Part shown: positions 24,685 through 32,640 of the stretch, in pieces
How positions within the stretch are numbered: the first letter of the stretch is position 1
Layout of the letters: each line of letters opens with the position of its first letter
Source of the DNA: Clostridia bacterium
Lineage (GTDB): Bacteria > Bacillota > Clostridia > Christensenellales > Aristaeellaceae
Assembly: GCA_017471885.1 (NCBI GenBank)
Contig: JAFURI010000033.1
Coordinates: 1 to 35,014 of the forward strand
Direction: 5' to 3'
DNA length: 35,014 bases
Position numbers and translations under genes: made by a program
The notes under the pieces: model-generated
The model's database searches: none
The model's input: the letters and a program-made list of their open reading frames with translations, nothing else
Told to the model about the DNA's origin: nothing

Positions 24685-25770
24685 ATGCTGGAGAGAATGC
24701 CCTCGGAAAGCCGGTGGACAAGGGACGAAAAGACAGGCAGGCCTGTGCGGCAGGTTACCTGCGCGCCCGCCATCAGCCATCACCCCTTCTTTCTTGCTCC
24801 GGCCTATGACGGCAGCGGGCGGTATCTCATCTTTGTGTCGTTCCGTACGGGCAGCGGACAGCTGTATGCGGAGGACAGCCGGGAGGGGGGCATCCTGCGC
24901 CTGACGGACGTGGAGGCGCTGGACGAATGGTCGGTGTACCCGTCGGGGGAGCATGTGTATTTTGCCGCGAACGGCGGCGCTATGCGGGTGAGCCTTGCGG
25001 ACGGCACGGTGGAAACGCTGCTGTGCGCGCAGGCATGCCGGGAGCGCTTCGGCGGCCCGGTGGGAGAGGGTACCACCGCCCTGACGAAGGACGGACGCTT
25101 CTGGGCTGTGCGGGTGAAGCAGGAAAAGGGTTTTGCCATCATCATCCGCGATAATGCAAGCGGCGAATGGTCACTCAGCTATGAGGGCCCCATGGTGGCG
25201 CACCTGCAGTTTTGCCCGGATGACGACAATCTGCTTTTCTTCGCCGGCCTCCTGACCGATCGCGTATGGGTGCTGGACAGGAAGAGGGGACAGGCGCGGC
25301 GGATTTACACCCGGAATGCGGCGGCGAAGCAGTGGATCACCCATGAATCATGGATTCCCGGGCGGCGGGAGCTGTCGCTGGTGGACTGGCCCCATGGTGT
25401 GCTCGGGGTGAATGTGGATACGGGCGCTGTGCGCCGGATTGCGGACTTCAACGCATGGCACGCCGTCTGCAATGAGGACGGCACGCTGATGGCGGCGGAC
25501 ACCAACTTCCCGGACAGGGGGATCTTCCTCTTTGATCCCCGCAGGGAGGGCGACGCGCCCCGGCTGCTGTGCTGCCCGGAGGCCTCCTGCATGGGCGCGC
25601 ACTGGGCAGAGCCCTTCCCCTATGACAACGGGCCTGTCCGTGTCTACGCGCCCCAGCATACCCATCCGCATCCCCGGTTTTCGCCGGACGGAAGCAAGCT
25701 TGTTTTCACCTCGGACAGGAGCGGTACGGCTCAATTGTACGAGATCAATCTGAAGGATAAAGGAGATTGA
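24685..25770 (+). CDS. Oligogalacturonate lyase-like beta-propeller (PL22 type)
   Basis: A 361-aa seven-bladed propeller resembling oligogalacturonate lyases, which split short oligogalacturonates by beta-elimination inside the cell. The metal site of that family (Gln and three His) seems kept: QHTHPH (Q324, H327, H329) near the C terminus and H259 in AWHAVCNEDGTL. The catalytic histidine region is THESW (H220). The tail HPHPRFSPDGSKLVFTSD is characteristic. No signal peptide. GGAGG precedes the ATG. It is slightly shorter than usual for the family. It lies between the Gfo/Idh gene and the propeller protein, with only 14 and 2 bases between. The family could also include relatives acting on other uronates, so the substrate is uncertain. 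Confidence 0.78.
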   Translation: MLERMPSESRWTRDEKTGRPVRQVTCAPAISHHPFFLAPAYDGSGRYLIFVSFRTGSGQLYAEDSREGGILRLTDVEALDEWSVYPSGEHVYFAANGGAMRVSLADGTVETLLCAQACRERFGGPVGEGTTALTKDGRFWAVRVKQEKGFAIIIRDNASGEWSLSYEGPMVAHLQFCPDDDNLLFFAGLLTDRVWVLDRKRGQARRIYTRNAAAKQWITHESWIPGRRELSLVDWPHGVLGVNVDTGAVRRIADFNAWHAVCNEDGTLMAADTNFPDRGIFLFDPRREGDAPRLLCCPEASCMGAHWAEPFPYDNGPVRVYAPQHTHPHPRFSPDGSKLVFTSDRSGTAQLYEINLKDKGD

Positions 25771-25772
25771 CC

Positions 25773-27545
25773 ATGAAGAAGATTGCCTATCGCGGAGCCG
25801 AAGCGGCAGATATCCGCTTCCACGACGGCGCGCTGCGCATGGTGAACGGTGCGTGCCATATTCAGGTGATGCGCGCCAACCGTGAGCATCCTGAGCTGTC
25901 GCAGGGTACGGATTACACCTACAACCATGCGCCCATGCTCTGCCGCTGGCACGGCATGCTGTACCTCATGTACCTCTCCAGCCCCGTGCACGAGCATGAC
26001 GGCCATGCCAACGCGCTGCTGATGAGCAGTCCCGACGGCTTCACCTGGGGTCAGCCGAAGGTGATTTTTCCCACCATTCCGGTGCCGGAAGGAATCTACT
26101 GCGGCAAGGATGCGGACAAGCTGACTTATCCCGCCCAGTCGGTGGTGCATCACCGCATGGGCTTCTACCGTGCGCCCAACGACGTGCTGCTGGTGATGAC
26201 CCATCACGGCGTGAGCCCGCACATCCATGTGATCCCCAATTCTGGCTACGGCATGGGCCGCGTGGTGCGCCGCATCCATGAGGACGGCACGCTGGGCGAT
26301 ATCTGCCTGCTGCGGGTCAATACGCAGGCAGGCTGGAGGAAGGTGCATTTCCCCTATCCGTGGTATGAGGACAGCGGTGATAAGGACTTTGTGGAGGCCT
26401 GCCGCGCGCTGATGGCGGATCAGCCTGCCAATGCTGCGTGGTGGGAGGAGGAGCGGCTGGATACCGACTTCTTCCCGCTGAAAAACATGCGCGCGCCCAG
26501 CATCTGCCCCCTGCCGGACGGCAATCTGGCGGCGGTGGGCAAGGTAGGCGTGGCCTCCGTCAGCGAGGACGGCGGCAAAACCTGGGCTCCGGTGGAGAAG
26601 GCGGAGGGAATCCATTCTGCCGGCGGCAAGAGCGCCATCACCCGTACCGGCGACGGCAAATATGCCATCGTGTACAATCCCTCGCCTGACGGACAGCACC
26701 GCTGGCCTCTGGCGGTCATCACCTCTGAGGACGGCTATACCTATGATCATATGTGCTGCGCAGGCGGCGAGGTACCTCCCATGCGCTACGGCGGATACAT
26801 GAAGGACTATGGCCTGAACTACATCCGCACCATCATGCCCGGCAACGACGACGCACCCGACGGCTACACCTGGATGGCTTATTCCATGAACAAGGAGGAT
26901 ATCTGGGTGATGCGCCTGCCCAGGGCCATCACCGCCGTGGAAACCGAGCCTGTGCGGGATCGCTTTGCGGACATGACCGGCCCCGTGCCGGAGAAGTGGC
27001 ACATCTACAGCCCCCTGTGGGCGAAGGTGGCGCTGGAGGACGGCTGCCTTGTCCTCCGTGACAGCGAGCCCTGGGATTATGCCAAGGCTGTGCGCAACTT
27101 CCCTGAGGCAAGGAAGGTCGCCGTGCGTGCGAAAATCACCGTGCAGGGCGGCGCTAACGGTATGCTGCACATGGAAGTTTCCGACGGAAAGAGCATGAAC
27201 GCAGCGCGCGTGGTGTTGGCGGAGGACGGTACCATCCGTGCCCGCGGCGGCGAAGGCGAGAAGTTGATCGGCCGGTATCAGGATGGTGAGGAGCTGGAGA
27301 TCAGCCTGCAGGTGGATTGCGTCCGTCAGCGCATGCAGGTGGAGATCAACGGGCAGCGGGCAGGCGAATGGCCCGTGATGTGTCCCGTGCTGACGCTGGA
27401 GCGCCTGACCCTGCGTACCGGCGCGGTTCGCACATGGCCCACGCCGGAAACCGAGCTGAAGGACGTATGCACTCCGGACTTTGAAAACCCCGGAGAGCGC
27501 ATCCCGGAGGCCGTGTACCGCGTGGTCAGCGTGGAAATCGAATAA
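25773..27545 (+). CDS. Sialidase-fold (Asp-box) beta-propeller protein with C-terminal beta-sandwich
   Basis: A 590-aa cytoplasmic protein. Asp-box motifs SSPDGFTW (85-92) and SVSEDGGKTW (262-271), plus a looser TSEDGYTYD, mark a six-bladed propeller of the sialidase superfamily; the final 170 residues look like a lectin-type beta-sandwich. Histidine-rich stretches HEHDGHA and THHGVSPHIH line what may be the active site. Propellers of this kind include glycosidases and polysaccharide lyases acting on rhamnose/uronate linkages, but I cannot choose between them. AAAGGAG is eight bases before the ATG at 25773, which is two bases after the stop of the lyase gene. It is the last gene of the operon, which ends at the palindrome 27556-27589. 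Confidence 0.75.
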   Translation: MKKIAYRGAEAADIRFHDGALRMVNGACHIQVMRANREHPELSQGTDYTYNHAPMLCRWHGMLYLMYLSSPVHEHDGHANALLMSSPDGFTWGQPKVIFPTIPVPEGIYCGKDADKLTYPAQSVVHHRMGFYRAPNDVLLVMTHHGVSPHIHVIPNSGYGMGRVVRRIHEDGTLGDICLLRVNTQAGWRKVHFPYPWYEDSGDKDFVEACRALMADQPANAAWWEEERLDTDFFPLKNMRAPSICPLPDGNLAAVGKVGVASVSEDGGKTWAPVEKAEGIHSAGGKSAITRTGDGKYAIVYNPSPDGQHRWPLAVITSEDGYTYDHMCCAGGEVPPMRYGGYMKDYGLNYIRTIMPGNDDAPDGYTWMAYSMNKEDIWVMRLPRAITAVETEPVRDRFADMTGPVPEKWHIYSPLWAKVALEDGCLVLRDSEPWDYAKAVRNFPEARKVAVRAKITVQGGANGMLHMEVSDGKSMNAARVVLAEDGTIRARGGEGEKLIGRYQDGEELEISLQVDCVRQRMQVEINGQRAGEWPVMCPVLTLERLTLRTGAVRTWPTPETELKDVCTPDFENPGERIPEAVYRVVSVEIE

Positions 27546-27555
27546 GGAGCAAAGC

Positions 27556-27589
27556 AACGCCCGGCATGATCATGATCATGCCGGGCGTT
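27556..27589. terminator. Perfect 34-bp palindrome between convergent operons
   Basis: Two perfect 15-base arms (AACGCCCGGCATGAT and its complement) flank CATG, so the whole 34 bp is an exact palindrome. It lies between the stops at 27545 (plus) and 27612 (minus). No T-tract follows on either strand, so it is an unusual terminator; it may act as a stable RNA end or a protein-binding dyad. Confidence 0.7.
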
Positions 27590-27611
27590 ATGGTATAAGC
27601 AGGCGGGAATA

Positions 27612-28265
27612 TCAGCAGCGGCACAGGAATTCACCGACCAGCTCGGCGAGGATCCGCTGCCCCTCATCGTTGGGATGCAGTCCGTCGGGGACGTACTTTT
27701 CCTGAATCACCGGCACGGCGGGCTGCAGGCCGGAGCAGGCGAACAGATCCAGCACCGGGAGGCTGTAGTATTCCGCAGCCTCGCGGATGATCTGCACATA
27801 TTCCTTCAGCGTGCCCACGGGCGCGGATTTCTTCGACCCGCAGGGGTTGTCCTCATTCAGGCGGTGGAGGGGTGTGAGGATGACGATCTTTGCGGCGGGA
27901 TATTTCTCAATCAGGCTGCGGTACAGTACATGCAGGCCGCCCCAGAAGGTGTCGCAGGTGCGGTCGGAGGGCTGACCGATGGGCGCATCGCCGTGGCCGT
28001 AGTCGTTGGTGCCGCCGAAAACCACCACGATATCCGCATCCGGATCCATCTCTGCCACGCGGGAGGGGAAGTCCAGGTCATGCCGGGGATCCTCGGAGGG
28101 GGTGTGCTGGCGGGCGATGCGGGTGCCGCTGATGCCGTAGTTGCGGCAGATTGCGCCGTACTTAGCCGCGATGCGGTCAGGATACCGGGCCTGTGCGCAG
28201 CTGACGCCGTAGCCCTCGGTGATGCTGTCGCCAAGGAAATTGATCTTCTTGCCCTGCAGATTCAT
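27612..28265 (-). CDS. SGNH/GDSL-family hydrolase
   Basis: A 217-aa esterase or lipase-like hydrolase. The SGNH blocks are complete: serine in FLGDSITEG (S14), glycine in NYGISGTR, asparagine in GGTND (N87) and the DGLHPND pair D194/H197. No signal peptide, so it should act in the cytoplasm, for example removing acetyl groups from imported sugars. AAAGGAG is eight bases before the ATG at 28265; the frame is open to 28334 but that extension overlaps the preceding gene. It is the last gene of the MATE-esterase-SGNH unit and ends before the palindrome at 27556. Confidence 0.85.
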   Translation of the reverse strand: MNLQGKKINFLGDSITEGYGVSCAQARYPDRIAAKYGAICRNYGISGTRIARQHTPSEDPRHDLDFPSRVAEMDPDADIVVVFGGTNDYGHGDAPIGQPSDRTCDTFWGGLHVLYRSLIEKYPAAKIVILTPLHRLNEDNPCGSKKSAPVGTLKEYVQIIREAAEYYSLPVLDLFACSGLQPAVPVIQEKYVPDGLHPNDEGQRILAELVGEFLCRC

Positions 28266-28282
28266 ATGGTTCGCTCCTTTTA

Positions 28283-29104
28283 TCAGTCGTGCTTGCGCCA
28301 GCCCTCCAGCCATGTGCGCACCAGCGGAATCCACTGCTGTGCAGGCGGTTCCACACAGGCGCCGCTGCGGGACTGGGTGACCCAGTTGGCCAGACCCAGA
28401 CCATGCTGGCCGTGCTGGAAGATGTGCAGCTCGGCGGGGATCTTCTTCTCCGCCAGCGCGGAGGCGAGGAGGATGGAGTTTTCCACCGGTACAGCACCGT
28501 CCTCCCAGGTATGCCAGATGAAGGCGGGAGGCACGTCTTCGCTGATGCAGTTCTCCAGCGACACAGCGGCCTTCTTCGCATCGTATTCGTCGCCCAGCAG
28601 ATTGTGGAAGGAACCGTGATGTGCCTTCTCGCCGCTGGTGATGACGGGGTAGCCCAGAATCATACCGTTGGGGCGCAGCTGCTCTGTTTCAGCGTTCAGC
28701 TTTTCGGCCACCCATTTCTGACTCCACAGGCAGCCGTAGCTGCAGGCCAGATGTCCGCCGGCGGAGAAGCCCACCACCGCGATGCGGTCGGGATCAATGT
28801 GCCACTTTTCGCTGTTGGCGCGGGCCTGAAGCACCACCTGTCCCACCTCCAGCAGCGCGGTGGGGAAGCGTGCAGGCGCTACGGAATAGCGCAGCACGGC
28901 GGCATGGTAGCCCATGGCGTTGAACTGCAGCGCCACCACCTCGGCCTCGCGGTCGGAAGTAAAGCCGTAGCCGCCGCCGGGACACACGATGATCAGCGGA
29001 CGGACGTTGGTCATGAATTCGTCGGATGCGTCGATCAGGTACAGGGTGGCATTGGCATAGGGCTGGGAGCCCTCGGTCAGCACGTTGATTTTTTCCAGCG
29101 TCAT
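28283..29104 (-). CDS. Alpha/beta hydrolase, acetyl-esterase-like
   Basis: A 273-aa alpha/beta-fold esterase similar to sugar or xylan acetyl-esterases of the lipase/esterase (Aes-like) group. The nucleophile is S114 in GFSAGGH, the oxyanion hole lies in PGGGYGF near 42-48, and the acid and base are probably D202 (WEDGAVPVENS) and H234 (HGQHGLGL). No signal peptide. GGAGG lies upstream of the ATG at 29104, which is 12 bases after the MATE gene; 17 bases separate it from the SGNH hydrolase. Two different cytoplasmic esterases in one operon suggest removal of ester groups from imported oligosaccharides, in keeping with the glycan genes nearby. Confidence 0.85.
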   Translation of the reverse strand: MTLEKINVLTEGSQPYANATLYLIDASDEFMTNVRPLIIVCPGGGYGFTSDREAEVVALQFNAMGYHAAVLRYSVAPARFPTALLEVGQVVLQARANSEKWHIDPDRIAVVGFSAGGHLACSYGCLWSQKWVAEKLNAETEQLRPNGMILGYPVITSGEKAHHGSFHNLLGDEYDAKKAAVSLENCISEDVPPAFIWHTWEDGAVPVENSILLASALAEKKIPAELHIFQHGQHGLGLANWVTQSRSGACVEPPAQQWIPLVRTWLEGWRKHD

Positions 29105-29116
29105 GGGATGACCTCC

Positions 29117-30496
29117 TCAGGATACTTTCTTTTCTTCAAGCATGTGCTTTGCGTTGCTGCGGATTTCCTTCCAACGGGGAGAGCAATAGAACAGAGACAT
29201 ACCGATCATGCCCGCGACAAAGCTGGCAGGGAAGCTCAGCGGCAGATAATGGCCGTTGCCAAAGGTGCAGATGGCCCACGCCACAGGAATACGCACTACC
29301 CAGAGCATCATGATGCTGATGGCGGTGGGATACTTCATCACGCCCAGACCGTACACGGTGTTCTGCATGGAGCTGAAGACGGCGTAGCACCAGACCATGG
29401 GCAGAGTCAGGTGGCAGTACAGCCGGGCCATCTCCAGCACGGCGGGATCGCTGTTGAACAGGCGCAGCAGCGGATCCAGGAAGATCAGCGCGATCATGCA
29501 GCCGGTGAAGGACACAAGACCTGCGAACAGAGGGATCAGCCAGCCGCCCTTAGCAAGGCGATCGTAGCGGCGTGCGCCCAGATTCTGTCCGGCGAAGGAT
29601 GTGCAGGAGGAAGACAGGGACTGCACGGCGATGGTAGCAAGGCTGTTGACCTTACCTGCCACGGAGCAGCCAGCCATAAAGATGGAGCCCTGTGCGTTGA
29701 TGAATGCCTGAAGGAACAAATGTCCTACGGAGAATATGGAGCTGTTGATGCCCAGCGGCAGCCCCACGCGGATGATCTCGCCGACGCCTGCTTTGTCAAA
29801 GGATCGGGGGAAGGGTACATAGCCGCTTTCGGGATACTTGCGGCGGATATAGAACATGCTGGTAATCCAGCTGACGTACATGGCGATAATGGTAGCCCAT
29901 GCTGCGCCGCTGACGCCCATGCCGAGTACCGGCACGAACAGCAGATCCAGCACGATGTTGGTGATACAGGAAATAATCAGGAAATTCAGTGTGGAACGGC
30001 TGTCGCCCATGCCGCGCAGGATACCGGCGTTGACGTTGTAGCCCAGATTGCCCAGCGTACCCAGGAACAGGATCCGCGTATAATCTACGGCCAGATCCCA
30101 TGTGTCGGCGGGAGTCTGCATCAGCGCAAGCAGCAGATGACCAAACAGCAGTCCCAGAATGGTCAGCGGGATGCCGCACAGGTAAAGGAAAGAGACGGTG
30201 CTTTGCACAGCGCTGCGCAGCCGCTGGGTATCGCCGCTGCCCACCGCCTGGGAGACGAGGATGGTCACGCCCGTGCCAAGGCCTGTGAACAGGCACAGGA
30301 ACATCTCCACCGGCAGGGAGCTGGTGCCGACGGCTGCCAGCGAGATGGGGCCGCAGAAATTGCCCACTACCAGCGTATCCACCATACCGTACAGCTGCTG
30401 GAGGATACTGCCCAGACAGATGGGCAGCGCAAACATCAGTACGCGGGAGGCAATCGGGCCCTGAGTCAGATCAATCTTTGAGTTGGTACGTGCCAA
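29117..30496 (-). CDS. MATE family cation-coupled exporter
   Basis: A 459-aa membrane protein of the MatE family with twelve predicted helices. Family features: the opening DLTQGPIASRVLMFALPICLGSILQQLYGMVDT, the GMGDSRSTLNFLIIS segment near 170-184, and the second half beginning LPLGINSSIF. The start codon is TTG at 30494-30496; GAGGTG is seven bases upstream and no suitable ATG lies near, so the TTG start is well supported. It is driven by the promoter at 30580-30609 and is the first gene of a three-gene unit with two esterases. MATE proteins usually export drugs or metabolites with Na+ or H+; what this one carries is unknown. Confidence 0.9.
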   Translation of the reverse strand: MARTNSKIDLTQGPIASRVLMFALPICLGSILQQLYGMVDTLVVGNFCGPISLAAVGTSSLPVEMFLCLFTGLGTGVTILVSQAVGSGDTQRLRSAVQSTVSFLYLCGIPLTILGLLFGHLLLALMQTPADTWDLAVDYTRILFLGTLGNLGYNVNAGILRGMGDSRSTLNFLIISCITNIVLDLLFVPVLGMGVSGAAWATIIAMYVSWITSMFYIRRKYPESGYVPFPRSFDKAGVGEIIRVGLPLGINSSIFSVGHLFLQAFINAQGSIFMAGCSVAGKVNSLATIAVQSLSSSCTSFAGQNLGARRYDRLAKGGWLIPLFAGLVSFTGCMIALIFLDPLLRLFNSDPAVLEMARLYCHLTLPMVWCYAVFSSMQNTVYGLGVMKYPTAISIMMLWVVRIPVAWAICTFGNGHYLPLSFPASFVAGMIGMSLFYCSPRWKEIRSNAKHMLEEKKVS

Positions 30497-30579
30497 AGAG
30501 AATCACCTCATTTCAATGTGAAGGATTCGGTTTCCGGAAGGGAAATCCTGCCATTGGCAATAAAAGAGAAGCTGCATCC

Positions 30580-30609
30580 ATTATAGCCTGAAAGAACTGA
30601 CAGCGTCAA
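30580..30609 (-). promoter_or_regulatory. Sigma-A promoter of the MATE-esterase unit
   Basis: On the minus strand: -35 TTGACG (30609-30604), 18-bp spacer and a perfect -10 TATAAT (30585-30580). It lies back to back with the plus-strand promoter at 30622-30650, with 12 bp between the two -35 elements. Confidence 0.7.
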
Positions 30610-30621
30610 TGCCGGCAAGGC

Positions 30622-30650
30622 TTGCAGCAAAGGGAAAAGCAGGATATAAT
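30622..30650 (+). promoter_or_regulatory. Sigma-A promoter of the ParB-like/BMP gene
   Basis: -35 TTGCAG (30622-30627), a 17-bp spacer and a perfect -10 TATAAT (30645-30650). The predicted start lies about 28 bases before the GTG start codon. Confidence 0.7.
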
Positions 30651-30684
30651 AAAAGAAGGAGTACGCATTTGCAGGAGGTTTCCA

Positions 30685-32640
30685 GTGAGCAGAGCAGAAG
30701 CAATCAAGCAGTTCGACCGCGCCTACAAGGCGGGTGTGAAATATTACAATAATTGCGTGGCACAGGATATCCATCCCTATCCACAGGTGCTGGACGACGT
30801 GCTGAAGGATGCGCAGAACGCAGGACGGGTGCAGATCGGTCTGGTGGATATTCCGCTGGATCTGGTGGTGGGCACCACCACGGCGGGACGCATGTCCGCC
30901 TTCGCGGGCAATTTCATGCCTCTGCTGTCGGATGATACGGAGTTCGGTGCGAAGTGGATCAACCTGTGCGCCGCGCATTTGGATATCTCGGGCACCGGTA
31001 TCCACGAGCCCATCGTGTGCAACGAGTATATGGGCAAGTTTTACATCACGGAGGGCAACAAGCGCGTCAGCGTGTTCAAGAGCTTCGGCGCGGCGACGAT
31101 TCCCGGCGTGGTGACGCGCATCGTGCCCGTCCAGTCGGACGAGACAGAGGTGCAGATCTACTACGAGTTCATAGAGTTTTACAAGTACGCTCAGGTGTAC
31201 GGCGTAACCTTCCGCCGCACAGGCGGCTACGCCCGGCTGACGGCGGCGCTGGGCTACTCCGCCACGCACAAATGGACCACGGAGGAGAGACGGGATTTCC
31301 TTCACGGCTTCCGCAAGCTGCAGGAGAGCTTCCGCAAGCTCAACAGCGTGGAACAGCTGCCCCTTGAGGCGGGCGACGCTCTGCTGGAGTGGCTGGAGAT
31401 TTACCCCTTCAGCGATCTGGATATGGCGGGCGAGGCGGAAATTACCAAGCGGCTGACTGCCATGTGGCCTGATCTGCGCGTGCAGGCCAAGGGTACGCCC
31501 ATTGTGGTGGATACCGAGCATGAGGAGGGCGAGCGGCAGAGTCTCCTGCGTACGCTGGGCATCGGCAAGGTGAATCACCTGAAGGTGGCCTTCGTACATG
31601 CCTTTGATCCCATGAAGAGCGCATGGACGGCGGCGCATGAGCTGGGCAGGCAGTATCTGGAGGAGGCGCTGGCGGAGAAGGTGTCCGTCAGCTCCCATGT
31701 GTGCAGTCTGGAGGATGCGGACAAGGTGATGATGGGGCTGGCGCAGGACGGCGTGCAGGTGATCTTTACCACCACGCCGCCGCTGATCGACGCCTGCCGC
31801 AAGGTGGCAGCGCAGTATCCGCAGGTGCGCTTCCTCAATTGCTCCCTGTCCATGCCCTACACCGGCGTGAGAACCTACTACAGCCGCATCTACGAGGGCA
31901 AGTTTATCACCGGCGCCATTGCAGGTGTGATGGCCAGGAAGGGGAAGATCGGCTACATTGCCAACTATCCCATTGCAGGCACGCTGGCGGCGATCAACGC
32001 CTTTGCGCTGGGCGTGCGCATGACCAATCCGGAGGCACGGGTGTCGCTGCGCTGGAGCTGCCTGCCCGGTGATCCGGTGGCGGAGTTCCTGGAGGAGGGC
32101 GTCAACATCATCTCCAACCGCGAGAACGCCTCCGGTGAAAGCCACTATGCATGGGAATGGGGTACCTACAAGGTGGAGGAGGACGGGCAGCTGGCGCCTC
32201 TGGCGTCTCCCTGCTGGAACTGGGGCAAGTTCTATGAGAACGTGATCCGCTCCATCTTTGCCGGCACGTGGGAGGACACCGGCGACAGGGACGCCGCCAT
32301 CAACTACTGGTGGGGCATGAACAGCGGCGTGGTGGACGTGGTCATCAGCCACAGCCTGCCCGCGGGTGTGCGTCAGCTGGGCGAGGTGCTGAAGATGGGG
32401 CTGATCAGCGGCGATATCGAGCCCTTCCGCTGCGAAATCTTCGATCAGGCGGGCGTTGTCCGCAACGAGGGCTTGCGCTCCCTTTCCCCTGAAGAACTGA
32501 TGAACATGGACTGGCTGTGCGACAATGTGGATGGCACAATCCCTGCCTTCGAGGAGCTCCTGCCCGCATCCCGGCCTCTGGTGCGCCAGCTGGGCCTGTA
32601 CCGCGATCAACTCCCCCCGGAGACGGAGGTTAACAAATGA
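30685..32640 (+). CDS. ParB-like domain fused to a BMP (PnrA-like) ligand-binding domain
   Basis: A 651-aa cytoplasmic protein. Around residues 55-150 it resembles ParB/sulfiredoxin-type domains, with YITEGNKRVSVFKSFG at 120-135. Residues 298-575 match the basic membrane protein family, periplasmic-binding-type proteins that bind purine nucleosides: KVAFVHAFDP at 300-309, FTTTPPLIDACRKVA at 361-375, YEGKFITGAIAGVMARKGKIGYIANYPIAG at 403-432 region. Unlike normal BMP proteins it has no signal peptide, so the ligand would be sensed inside the cell. AGGAGG is six bases before a GTG start at 30685; the TTG/ATG-opened frame from 30622 overlaps the promoter. The next gene, a phosphoesterase, overlaps its stop by four bases (ATGA). 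Function unknown; it could be a nucleotide-linked sensor. Confidence 0.8.
   Translation: MSRAEAIKQFDRAYKAGVKYYNNCVAQDIHPYPQVLDDVLKDAQNAGRVQIGLVDIPLDLVVGTTTAGRMSAFAGNFMPLLSDDTEFGAKWINLCAAHLDISGTGIHEPIVCNEYMGKFYITEGNKRVSVFKSFGAATIPGVVTRIVPVQSDETEVQIYYEFIEFYKYAQVYGVTFRRTGGYARLTAALGYSATHKWTTEERRDFLHGFRKLQESFRKLNSVEQLPLEAGDALLEWLEIYPFSDLDMAGEAEITKRLTAMWPDLRVQAKGTPIVVDTEHEEGERQSLLRTLGIGKVNHLKVAFVHAFDPMKSAWTAAHELGRQYLEEALAEKVSVSSHVCSLEDADKVMMGLAQDGVQVIFTTTPPLIDACRKVAAQYPQVRFLNCSLSMPYTGVRTYYSRIYEGKFITGAIAGVMARKGKIGYIANYPIAGTLAAINAFALGVRMTNPEARVSLRWSCLPGDPVAEFLEEGVNIISNRENASGESHYAWEWGTYKVEEDGQLAPLASPCWNWGKFYENVIRSIFAGTWEDTGDRDAAINYWWGMNSGVVDVVISHSLPAGVRQLGEVLKMGLISGDIEPFRCEIFDQAGVVRNEGLRSLSPEELMNMDWLCDNVDGTIPAFEELLPASRPLVRQLGLYRDQLPPETEVNK

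Noticed and set aside
28289-30481. Long plus-strand frame (730 codons) opposite the MATE and esterase genes
   Set aside because: It is the antisense of three well-supported genes and has low-complexity composition with no motifs.
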